NCBI GenBank assembly: GCA_937997355.1
Contig: CALKTZ010000521.1
Coordinates: forward strand, 1-6,035
Length of the DNA stretch: 6,035 nucleotides
Source of the DNA: an uncultured Planctomycetales bacterium
Lineage (GTDB): Bacteria; Planctomycetota; Planctomycetia; Isosphaerales; Isosphaeraceae
Direction of reading: 5' to 3'
Positions 1 to 5,333 of this stretch are shown piece after piece; position 1 is the stretch's first letter, and every line of letters begins with the position of its first letter. The notes beneath the pieces were generated by a model, which saw nothing but the letters and a program-made list of their open reading frames with translations, searched no databases and was not told the origin of the DNA. Position numbers and translations under genes: made by a program.

Positions 1-132
1 CCCCTTTTTTCGCGGGCCTGCGCAATCGAAGATCAGAAGACCTTCGGTCGGTTGCTGGTTTCGGCGGAGTCGGGAGGCCCATGCCGAACGAAACACGGCC
101 GTATGTGATCCAGGCGTGAATCACTCCGAAGT

Positions 133-1548
133 TCACTCCGGCTCGATCGTCCTCCTCGTGTCGACGAACGACCAGATGAGGAAGCCGACGACGGCCACGC
201 CGACGTAGACGTACAGGCCCGAATCCCATCGCGCCCGCCCTACGAAGCCGCGATCGGCCATCAGGGTTGCGAACCGGCCCAGAAGAACCTGCGACGAAAA
301 CGCGCCGACGGCCCCGACCATGTTCATCAGGCCGAAGACGCCGCCGAGGTGCCTGCCGCTGATCTTCGTCGCGCAGGACCACCAGGCGGGGACCTGGAGC
401 TGCACCCCGAAGTTGGCGATCGCGATGAAAATCGCCGACCAGGCCAGGGAATCGGCGGAGACCCCCAGCAAGATTCCGATCGCGCAGAGGACGGTCCCGA
501 CGAGGCTCTGGAGCGTCCTCCCCCAGCGTTGGCTTCCCGTCACCCGGAGCGTCCAATCGTTCAGCCAGCCCCCCAGCATCGTGCCGATGGCCCCGGTTGC
601 CAAAACGAGGCTGGCCAGGATGCCCGAGTTATCCTTGGTGACCCCCCGCGCCTCCTGGAGATAGGTCGGATACCAGGAAAGGAGGGCATAGGCCACTGCC
701 GACATCGTCGCCATGGCGAAGGCGAGCAGCCAAACGTTGCGGTTGTGCAGCACAAGTTCCCAGGGCATCGCGGGGTGAGGGTCTTGAGGCGCGGTCACTT
801 CCGCCAGATCGGGGGCCATGGCTTCGCTCTCGATGTGCGGAGGCAGGTCGGGGTCGATGGTCCCGGCGATCAGCCGGCGCTCGGCTTCGTTGGCCGAAGG
901 GTGTTCCTTGGGGGTGTCGCGGAACCAGAGGTAGAAGGCGATCGACCACATCAGGCCGATGATCCCGAAGAGGACGAACGACCATCGCCAGCCGAACACG
1001 TTGAAGAGCTGTTGCGAGGCGAACGGGGCCGCCGCCCCTCCCACCATCATGAAGGTGGTCACGAATCCCTGGATTCGCCCCCGAACCGACTCGGGGAACC
1101 AGTGCTTCAGCACCCTCGCCGAGTTCGGCAGGGCGCCGGCCTCGCCGGCGCCGAAGAGGAATCGCACGAGGATCAAGGACCAGAAGCCGGTCACCGCCCC
1201 GGTCAGCGCGGTGAAGAACGACCACCAGACGACGATGCGCGTCATCACCCCTCGCGAGCCATATTTGTCCCCCAGGTGCCCCGTCCAGTATTCGAAGACC
1301 GCGTACGAGAGGGTGAAGGCCCCGAAGACGAGCCCCATGTCGGCATGCGAGATCCCGAGATCCTTCTCGATCAAAGGCGCGGCCTGGCTGATGCAATAGC
1401 GATCGAGATAGAGGATGAACATCATCCCCGAGAGATAGGAGAGGACGCCGTAGCGGACCATCGTGGGCCGCTCGCCGATCGGATCGAACGGCCTTTCGGG
1501 GGCTTTCAGTTCAGCGGGCAAGACGTTCGGAATCGGAGAATCTGCCAT
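133..1548 (-). CDS. MFS transporter, anion:cation symporter (ACS) type
   Basis: A 471-residue inner-membrane carrier of the major facilitator superfamily. About twelve hydrophobic segments are visible: six at roughly residues 32-209 and six at roughly 271-463, with a polar cytoplasmic loop at about 215-264. The loop between segments 2 and 3 carries the MFS motif A (GHLGDKYGSR, residues 90-99). Segment 4 and its loop carry RFLFGAGEAGALPN followed by WFPESVRGR, the pattern typical of the ACS family, which includes hexuronate, glucarate and related organic-anion:H+ symporters. The substrate cannot be deduced. The ATG at 1548 is preferred because it begins MADSPIPN and leaves a normal N-terminal tail. 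The frame stays open to a TTG at 1656, but that codon lies at the foot of a strong stem-loop. No good Shine-Dalgarno precedes 1548, so the start is less certain than the function. It is second in a probable two-gene unit behind the Gfo/Idh/MocA-type gene. Confidence 0.9.
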   Translation of the reverse strand: MADSPIPNVLPAELKAPERPFDPIGERPTMVRYGVLSYLSGMMFILYLDRYCISQAAPLIEKDLGISHADMGLVFGAFTLSYAVFEYWTGHLGDKYGSRGVMTRIVVWWSFFTALTGAVTGFWSLILVRFLFGAGEAGALPNSARVLKHWFPESVRGRIQGFVTTFMMVGGAAAPFASQQLFNVFGWRWSFVLFGIIGLMWSIAFYLWFRDTPKEHPSANEAERRLIAGTIDPDLPPHIESEAMAPDLAEVTAPQDPHPAMPWELVLHNRNVWLLAFAMATMSAVAYALLSWYPTYLQEARGVTKDNSGILASLVLATGAIGTMLGGWLNDWTLRVTGSQRWGRTLQSLVGTVLCAIGILLGVSADSLAWSAIFIAIANFGVQLQVPAWWSCATKISGRHLGGVFGLMNMVGAVGAFSSQVLLGRFATLMADRGFVGRARWDSGLYVYVGVAVVGFLIWSFVDTRRTIEPE

Positions 1549-1606
1549 GGTGCCGCATAATCCGGGAAGGCGAGTTGATAGGATGGTCTTCAACGCGATC
1601 GGGAGA

Positions 1607-1654
1607 GGCTCGGGGGAGAGATGAACGAGTCTAAGGAGATCCTCCCCCGAAGCC
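1607..1654 (-). other. intercistronic stem-loop between the oxidoreductase-like gene and the MFS gene
   Basis: TCGGGGGAG (1610-1618) pairs perfectly with CTCCCCCGA (1642-1650). The stem extends by GGC/GCC (1607-1609 with 1652-1654) around one bulged A at 1651, giving a 12-bp GC-rich stem with a loop of about 23 nt. In the leftward transcript no U-tract follows it, so a simple intrinsic terminator is unlikely. It may instead block 3' exonuclease decay of the upstream message or attenuate read-through into the transporter gene. The role is inference; the pairing is direct observation. Confidence 0.55.
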
Positions 1655-1675
1655 AAGGCGATTCAATCCGTTTCG

Positions 1676-2707
1676 TCAACGAGATGCGGAGAGCTGGGCG
1701 CGGGCCTTGTCGATGACGGACTGGATCGAGACCGGCTTGCCCCCCTGCCGTTTGCTCTCGTCGGCGGCCTCCATGAAGGCGAACATCTCGATCGTTTCCT
1801 CGGCGCTCACCGGCGGCTTGCCGGTCTTGAAGAACTTGACGATCTCGACGACGAGCGGCTCATATCCGGCATAGCTCCCGCTCGGGGCGATCCCCTTGGT
1901 GCCGAAGACCAGCGCGCCGTAGTCGTGCGTCCCCTTGCGGATACCCCGGAAGGTGCCGATGCGCCCCCCTGCCCAGACCCCGACCGCCATCTCGCTGTGG
2001 TCGGTCTGGACCCGCGACACGGTCTTGCAGCCGGTCCCCATGATCGTGAAGAGGGTCTCGACCCCGTGGACGCCGTACCAGAACAGGTCGGGGTGATGCT
2101 CCTCCAGGGAGGCGGGGCTGTAGGCGTCGCAGCCGACAACCTCGCCGATTTTCGTCTCGCCGTTCCGGAACGCGATGATCCCCGGGCTGAACCGTAGCGA
2201 AGAGCTGGAGAAGCAGGGCGTGCCCGACTCCTTCGCCAACTCGAAAATCTTCAGCGCGTCCGCGAGGGTGCCGGCGACCGGCTTGTCGATGAAGACGGGC
2301 TTCCCGGCCTTGAGGACCGGCTTGACCTGTTCGAGATGGGGACGGCCATCGACGCTTTCGAGGAGGACGACGTCCACCTTGTTCAGAAGCTCATCGATCG
2401 AGCCGACGATCTCGACTCCGAACTTCTCCTTCAATTCCTTGGTGTAGCCTTCGACGCGATCCCGGCTTGAGGGGATGTCCGAACTCCCGCCGGGGAACGC
2501 GGCGACGACCCGCACGCCCTCAAGGCCGGGCTTCGGCTTGGCCGCGTTCAGGACCCCCGTGAATGCCGGGACGTGCGAGGTATCGAGGCCGATGATCCCC
2601 GCTCGAAGCGTTTTTTCGCCGGCCTTCGGTTGTTCTGCTTTTACTGTTGAAAGGGCACACATGGATAAGGTCGCTGCCAGGAACAGGTAGGAGGATTGTC
2701 GCGCCAC
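1676..2707 (-). CDS. exported Gfo/Idh/MocA-family protein (oxidoreductase-like)
   Basis: A 343-residue protein with the two-part architecture of the glucose-fructose oxidoreductase / inositol dehydrogenase / MocA family: an N-terminal Rossmann domain (about 33-145) and a C-terminal alpha/beta domain (about 146-340). Residues 1-24 form a Sec-type signal peptide (hydrophobic core YLFLAATLSMCALS, likely cleavage after VKA), with no twin-arginine motif. The nucleotide-binding turn reads GIIGLDTSH (37-45), where D and H replace the later glycines of the canonical GxGxxG. The usual EKP motif is DKP (141-143), retaining the lysine. The conserved histidine region is YGVHGVE (211-217), but W210 sits where the catalytic Asp of DxxxH is expected. 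Such exported variants are common in planctomycetes; the reaction is unknown. The GTG start is supported by GGAGAA upstream and by the signal peptide starting there. It is transcribed ahead of the MFS gene and divergently from the CBM9-like gene. A non-redox or scaffold role is possible. Confidence 0.88.
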   Translation of the reverse strand: MARQSSYLFLAATLSMCALSTVKAEQPKAGEKTLRAGIIGLDTSHVPAFTGVLNAAKPKPGLEGVRVVAAFPGGSSDIPSSRDRVEGYTKELKEKFGVEIVGSIDELLNKVDVVLLESVDGRPHLEQVKPVLKAGKPVFIDKPVAGTLADALKIFELAKESGTPCFSSSSLRFSPGIIAFRNGETKIGEVVGCDAYSPASLEEHHPDLFWYGVHGVETLFTIMGTGCKTVSRVQTDHSEMAVGVWAGGRIGTFRGIRKGTHDYGALVFGTKGIAPSGSYAGYEPLVVEIVKFFKTGKPPVSAEETIEMFAFMEAADESKRQGGKPVSIQSVIDKARAQLSASR

Positions 2708-2714
2708 GTCAAGG

Positions 2715-2720
2715 TTCTCC
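2715..2720 (-). promoter_or_regulatory. ribosome binding site for the Gfo/Idh/MocA-type gene
   Basis: On the minus strand GGAGAA (2720 to 2715) precedes the GTG codon at 2707, with 9 nt between GGAG and the start. This decides the non-ATG start, since no in-frame ATG lies nearby that would keep the signal peptide intact. Confidence 0.7.
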
Positions 2721-2741
2721 GGGCGGGTTCATCGAGGGATG

Positions 2742-2780
2742 GGTTGAGCGAGCGGGCCGCTCGCGAGCGTCGGTTGAACG
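2742..2780. promoter_or_regulatory. candidate operator: overlapping palindromes in the divergent intergenic region
   Basis: GCGAGCGG-g-CCGCTCGC (2748-2764) is a perfect 8+1+8 dyad. It overlaps a second perfect palindrome, CGCTCGCGAGCG (2758-2769). The pair is flanked by the near-identical direct repeats GGTTGAGCG (2742-2750) and GGTTGAACG (2772-2780), whose starts are 30 bp apart, about three helical turns. The cluster lies 35-73 bp upstream of the leftward GTG start and about 170-200 bp from the rightward ATG, where a regulator of the divergent genes could bind. No convincing -35/-10 pair was found in 2708-2947 for either direction. Regulator identity is unknown. Confidence 0.35.
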
Positions 2781-2933
2781 ACGGATCAACTCGACCATCA
2801 TCGGGGGCCGTTTTCCAGAATGCAATGTGCCGACGAAACCGGACCGGTCGCCACGTTGCGGCGGCCGGGAAACCGGAATACCATACCGGGGTTCTGCCTT
2901 CATGACTTCGAGACCGAGATACTGCCGTTATTT

Positions 2934-2938
2934 AGGAA
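2934..2938 (+). promoter_or_regulatory. ribosome binding site for the CBM9-like gene
   Basis: AGGAA at 2934-2938 stands 9 nt before the ATG at 2948, in a locally AT-rich stretch (GTTATTTAGGAATGAAACTCG). It supports 2948 as the start and rejects the longer overlapping frames that begin upstream. Confidence 0.65.
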
Positions 2939-2947
2939 TGAAACTCG

Positions 2948-4072
2948 ATGGGACCAACTCCGAGTCGGCGAATCTTCTGGTGTGGGAGCCTCGCGGTAAT
3001 CTCGCTCTGGGGACTTCTCGCCACCGAAATCCAGGGAGCCGACAAACCGGCCGCGAAGCCGGCGCCGGCCCCTCGCGGCTATGTGGCCTACCGGGCCAGG
3101 CAGCCGATCAAGGTCGATGGCAAGCTCGACGATGCCGACTGGAAGTCCGCCCCGTGGACGCAGGCGTTCGTGGACATCGAGGGGAGCCGCCGGCCCAATC
3201 CGCGCTTCAGGACGCGGGCCAAGATGCTCTGGGATGATGAGTTCTTGTACGTCGCCGCGCAACTCGACGAGCCCCACGTCTGGGGAACCTTGACGAAGCA
3301 CGAATCCGTCATCTTTCAGGACAATGATTTCGAGGTCTTCATCGACCCCGACGGCGACAACCACGAATACTACGAGATCGAGATGAACGCCCTGAACACC
3401 GAGTGGGATCTGTTCTTGAAGAGACCTTATCGGAATGGCGGGCCGGCGATCAACGAATGGGAGGTCCCCGGACTCAAGACCGGCGTGCATGTCGAGGGGA
3501 CCCTCAACGATCCCAAGGATACCGATCAATACTGGTCGGTCGAGCTGGCGATTCCCTGGAAAGTGATGGCCGAGTATGCGCATCGCCCGTCGCCTCCCAG
3601 GGATGGCGATCAGTGGCGTATCAATTTCTCACGCGTCGAATGGCGTCATGAGGTGGCGGACGGGAAATATAAGAAAACTCCCGGCCGTGAAGACAACTGG
3701 GTGTGGTCGCAGCAGGGCGCCATCGACATGCACCGCCCCGAGCACTGGGGTTTCGTGCAATTTTCGACCGCCGAGCCGGGCACGGCCAAGTATCAGCCGG
3801 ACCCGGCCGGCCCGATCCGCGATCGCCTGATGCGGATCTACTCCGCGCAGCAGCAACACCGGAACAAAACCAAGGCGTGGGCCACGGATGTCAAGGATTT
3901 GAACTTGGAGCAACCGCCCGCCGGATTCCCGGAACATCGCGTGGAATTGAATAAGGATGGCGAGAACTACGAGGCTTCGATCACCTTCACCCCGCCAGGA
4001 AAGGCCGCGCGGACGCTGAAGATTCGACCGGATTCGCGAATCACCGAGGTATCCGAGAGCACGAAGCGCTGA
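2948..4072 (+). CDS. secreted carbohydrate-binding family 9-like protein
   Basis: A 374-residue secreted protein. Residues 1 to about 30 are a Sec signal peptide (RR, then IFWCGSLAVISLWGLLAT, likely cleavage near IQG/AD). An Ala/Pro/Lys-rich linker (about 31-43) follows. Residues about 44-272 show the order of motifs expected for CBM9-like (DOMON-type) beta-sandwich domains: IKVDGKLDDADW (54-65), AKMLWDDEFLYVAAQLDEP (91-109), DNDFEVFIDPDGDNHEYYEIEMN (125-147), YWSVELAIPW (195-204), WRINFSRVEW (223-232), and the closing HRPEHWGFVQF (262-272). The C-terminal 100 residues hold a helical segment (about 288-312) and a short beta-rich end that I do not recognise. CBM9 domains bind sugar reducing ends or glycan termini; many bacterial homologues lack a proven ligand and no glycoside hydrolase domain is attached here. 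It is divergent from the Gfo/Idh/MocA-type and MFS genes, suggesting a role in carbohydrate handling outside the cell membrane (inference). Confidence 0.88.
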   Translation: MGPTPSRRIFWCGSLAVISLWGLLATEIQGADKPAAKPAPAPRGYVAYRARQPIKVDGKLDDADWKSAPWTQAFVDIEGSRRPNPRFRTRAKMLWDDEFLYVAAQLDEPHVWGTLTKHESVIFQDNDFEVFIDPDGDNHEYYEIEMNALNTEWDLFLKRPYRNGGPAINEWEVPGLKTGVHVEGTLNDPKDTDQYWSVELAIPWKVMAEYAHRPSPPRDGDQWRINFSRVEWRHEVADGKYKKTPGREDNWVWSQQGAIDMHRPEHWGFVQFSTAEPGTAKYQPDPAGPIRDRLMRIYSAQQQHRNKTKAWATDVKDLNLEQPPAGFPEHRVELNKDGENYEASITFTPPGKAARTLKIRPDSRITEVSESTKR

Positions 4073-4081
4073 AGAATCGAG

Positions 4082-4128
4082 AGCCCGCTCGATGTGGTTC
4101 ATGAATCATTTTGAGCGGGCTTTGCTTT
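4082..4128 (+). terminator. probable intrinsic terminator of the CBM9-like gene
   Basis: AGCCCGCTC (4082-4090) and GAGCGGGCT (4113-4121) form a perfect 9-bp stem beginning 9 nt after the TGA stop. The 22-nt loop contains the short palindrome TTCATGAA. The 3' arm runs into TTTGCTTT, an interrupted U-tract. Position and composition fit a Rho-independent terminator, though the loop is longer than usual. Confidence 0.65.
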
Positions 4129-4151
4129 CATCTTGCTCGTGTCCTGAGTCA

Positions 4152-4273
4152 GAAATTCGTTATTTGAAATCCGGGTGCCACGGGTCTTCAGACCCGTGTG
4201 CCGCGGGGCTTTTTCCTCGCACGGGTCTGAAGACCCGTGGCACCCATCGGCTGTCCTTGATGAAACGAATTTC
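4152..4273. repeat. nested inverted-repeat element (REPIN/MITE-like)
   Basis: Three levels of symmetry are visible. The outer ends GAAATTCGTT (4152-4161) and AACGAATTTC (4264-4273) are perfect 10-bp inverted repeats. Inside them a perfect 26-bp inverted repeat lies at 4173-4198 and 4220-4245, separated by 21 nt. Each 26-bp arm itself contains a small palindrome, CACGGGTC-ttca-GACCCGTG (4179-4198) and CACGGGTC-tgaa-GACCCGTG (4220-4239). The DNA could form one long hairpin or a cruciform with two short hairpins. Two inverted copies of a short palindromic unit are the hallmark of REPIN-type dispersed repeats; 10-bp terminal repeats also fit a miniature inverted-repeat element. No convincing target duplication is seen (only CA on both sides). 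It contains no gene. Genome copy number, which would decide the class, cannot be seen here. Confidence 0.8.
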
Positions 4274-4370
4274 CAACACACCACAGTAGAAGCCGATCGA
4301 TTCCATTCACTCCCCCGAATTCACTGCCATTCAGAGAACTTTGAGAAATTGGGAAAAAACTTTCGGTATC

Positions 4371-4399
4371 TTGTTTTGGTATTTTAGGTGGCATAATAT
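4371..4399 (+). promoter_or_regulatory. possible sigma-70-type promoter
   Basis: TTGTTT (4371-4376) and TAATAT (4394-4399) are separated by 17 bp in an AT-rich segment downstream of the repeat element. The -35 match is only TTG and the -10 matches four of six. A transcript starting near 4406 would begin just before the GATGCCG hairpin and reach the lipoprotein gene after a leader of about 335 nt. Confidence 0.25.
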
Positions 4400-4635
4400 G
4401 ACGCATTAAGGAACTGGTTCACGATGCCGGAGCGGCATTCGGCATCCGGTTTCGATTCGAGGGATTGTGACAGCGGTTTCTCCGATCGTGCAAAGCCGCT
4501 TCGGATTTTCTTCGAAGCCGGCGGTCGCCCCGCCAGATCAATCCATGCCTTTCAATCGTTTCTCGAATCCTCGCCCGGATCATCCTGAAGATGAGCCCAA
4601 GTCAAATCGCGGCGCGGTATTTGCACGTGTTTATT

Positions 4636-4649
4636 CTACAAGTTTGTAG
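4636..4649. promoter_or_regulatory. candidate operator, perfect 14-bp dyad
   Basis: CTACAA-gt-TTGTAG is a perfect inverted repeat 94 bp before the lipoprotein start. Its TACA/TGTA half-sites resemble those of BlaI/MecI/CopY-family operators (TACAnnTGTA), but the half-sites here are 4 nt apart rather than 2, so the assignment is weak. It lies 15 bp downstream of a TTGCAC hexamer (4621-4626), which lacks a good -10 partner. Confidence 0.35.
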
Positions 4650-4707
4650 GTCGCCGAGAATCTCAGTGAAGAGATCACGCAGTCTGCTCAATCCTTCTTC
4701 CTGATGT

Positions 4708-4735
4708 GGTATTTGGCCAGGTCAAATACCGGGAG
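4708..4735 (+). promoter_or_regulatory. stem-loop abutting the ribosome binding site of the lipoprotein gene
   Basis: GGTATTTG (4708-4715) and CAAATACC (4723-4730) form a perfect 8-bp stem with a 7-nt loop (GCCAGGT). The stem is followed directly by the Shine-Dalgarno-like GGGAG (4731-4735), which stands 7 nt before the GTG at 4743. The 3' arm could also pair with an earlier GGTATTTG at 4616-4623, so two mutually exclusive foldings exist next to the ribosome binding site. The GGGAG also decides for the GTG start over the in-frame ATG at 4704, which has no Shine-Dalgarno. Confidence 0.45.
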
Positions 4736-4742
4736 TGATCGC

Positions 4743-4982
4743 GTGTTTGAGCGAAAGTTATGGGCGTCCGGATGGATTCAACTCTTGGTCGCTCAAGGCT
4801 TCTTGCTCGGGGGGCTGTCGATGACGGGCTGCTCGGGCACCCCGGCCGAAGATCCCGAGATTGCCAAGGCGGTGCATAGTCGGATCAAGCGGATCGCCGA
4901 TTCAAACGACGATCAAGCGCCGTCGGGCAAGATCAAGGGCAAAAGTGTGAGCAAAGGTGCCGCACGATCCGGAGCCAAGTGA
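4743..4982 (+). CDS. small lipoprotein of unknown function
   Basis: A 79-residue predicted lipoprotein. The N-terminus has a charged start (FERK), a hydrophobic core (about residues 9-26, including IQLLVAQGFLLGGLS) and a lipobox-like MTGC with Cys at residue 30. Lipidation and cleavage there would leave about 50 residues. The mature part begins SGTPAEDPEIAK, is rich in Lys, Ser, Gly and Ala, and has no recognisable domain; the last 25 residues are strongly basic (GKIKGKSVSKGAARSGAK). The GTG start is chosen for the GGGAG 7 nt upstream. Starting at the in-frame ATG at 4704 would add 13 residues to the front of the signal peptide. Small lipoproteins of this kind often sit beside DUF1559 genes in planctomycetes, as here, with 351 nt between the genes. 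The -3 position is Met rather than the usual Leu, so lipidation is likely but not certain. No function is assigned. Confidence 0.7.
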   Translation: MFERKLWASGWIQLLVAQGFLLGGLSMTGCSGTPAEDPEIAKAVHSRIKRIADSNDDQAPSGKIKGKSVSKGAARSGAK

Positions 4983-5293
4983 CCGATCGTTTTGAAATCA
5001 CAAGTCATCCGGCATCGGCGAGATGAATTGTGGAGTCTAAACGAAGAACATTCCGCCTTGATTGATCGGTGGGTATGACGCGGCACGTCATCGGGTTTTG
5101 CCCATGACGATCCCGGGCTGAATGTCGCTGTTTCTCGACCGCCACCGGCCTCCATGGGCCCTGGCGGTGGCCTTGATGCAGTGAAGGGTTTCCGAGGATA
5201 CCGCGTCGGGTTTCGAACCTCGGCATTGTTCTTTCATTTACTGATCCGAGGATTTGAAGATTCCGTCGTATCCGGTACCTCGCGACCGATACG
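4983..5293. other. intergenic leader between the lipoprotein and DUF1559 genes
   Basis: No gene is supported here. Three structures stand out. TGACG-cggca-CGTCA (5076-5090) is a small dyad that extends to ATGACG/CGTCAT. A GC-rich hairpin is formed by ACCGCCA (5138-5144) with TGGCGGT (5162-5168), continued inside by GGCC/GGCC (5147-5150 with 5157-5160), and has no T-run after it. CCGAGG (5192-5197) and CCTCGG (5218-5223) form a weaker stem. TCCGAGGAT occurs twice, at 5191-5199 and 5245-5253. No credible promoter hexamers were found. The hairpin at 5138-5168 may end the lipoprotein transcript or be part of the DUF1559 leader. Confidence 0.5.
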
Positions 5294-5325
5294 CTCCTCC
5301 TTTCTTCTTCTCTTCTTTTCGAGGA
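5294..5325 (+). promoter_or_regulatory. 27-nt pyrimidine tract and ribosome binding site of the DUF1559 gene
   Basis: Positions 5294-5320 are pure pyrimidine (C/T), followed at once by GAGGA (5321-5325), a good Shine-Dalgarno 8 nt before the ATG at 5334. This fixes the start at 5334 rather than at the later in-frame ATG (residue 13) or the far upstream one at 5154. The tract could bind ribosomal protein S1 or, through TCCTC (5295-5299), fold back on GAGGA. Both are inference. Confidence 0.6.
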
Positions 5326-5333
5326 TCAAGCAC

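Larger units (their letters stand above)
4274..4703. other. non-coding stretch with short dyads, no supported gene
   Basis: About 430 bp without a convincing gene. The left part (about 4300-4410) is the most AT-rich part of the window and holds a possible promoter. Beyond it are small hairpins, GATGCCG/CGGCATC (4423-4429 with 4440-4446) and GCTTCG/CGAAGC (4498-4503 with 4513-4518). The elements GTCAAAT (4601-4607) and GGTATTTG (4616-4623) recur near the next gene, and a perfect dyad lies at 4636-4649. A 60-codon frame opening with GTG at 4467 has GAGGG only 3 nt upstream and no recognisable features. The stretch may be a long 5' leader, a regulatory region or an uncharacterised small RNA. Confidence 0.6.

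Noticed and set aside
1..10. CCCCTTTTTT at the left edge as a terminator tail
   Set aside because: It could be the end of a rightward terminator, but any stem would lie outside the window, so it cannot be supported.
27..46. Short hairpin CGAAGATC-agaa-GACCTTCG as a terminator for the MFS gene
   Set aside because: It has an A/C mismatch in an 8-bp stem and no T-tract on either strand. It is also 86 nt past the stop codon.
349..1560. Long open frame (about 400 codons) on the plus strand opposite the MFS gene
   Set aside because: Its product is Arg/Gly/Pro/His-rich with no membrane or domain signal, while the opposite strand encodes a clear twelve-segment MFS protein. It is an antisense shadow in GC-rich DNA.
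1549..1656. Extension of the MFS gene to a TTG start
   Set aside because: The TTG lies at the foot of the 1607-1654 stem, has no Shine-Dalgarno, and would add 36 residues unlike normal MFS N-termini.
2647..3237. Plus-strand open frame across the divergent intergenic region
   Set aside because: It overlaps both the start of the Gfo/Idh/MocA-type gene and the CBM9-like gene, has an Arg/Gly-rich product and shows no recognisable motif.
2900..3583. Open frame of 227 codons on the minus strand opposite the CBM9-like gene
   Set aside because: Low-complexity composition and complete overlap with a gene that has a signal peptide, a Shine-Dalgarno and CBM9 motifs.
4173..4245. CRISPR-like repeat array
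   Set aside because: There are only two copies, in inverted orientation and separated by 21 nt. CRISPR repeats are direct and multiple, and no cas genes are present.
4467..4649. 60-codon frame starting at GTG
   Set aside because: The GAGGG is only 3 nt from the start codon, the product has no signal, domain or bias typical of a protein, and the region contains regulatory-looking dyads.
5081..5103. Possible sigma-54 promoter (GGCACG followed by TTTTGCC)
   Set aside because: The GG and GC dinucleotides are 18 nt apart instead of the required 12, so the spacing excludes it.
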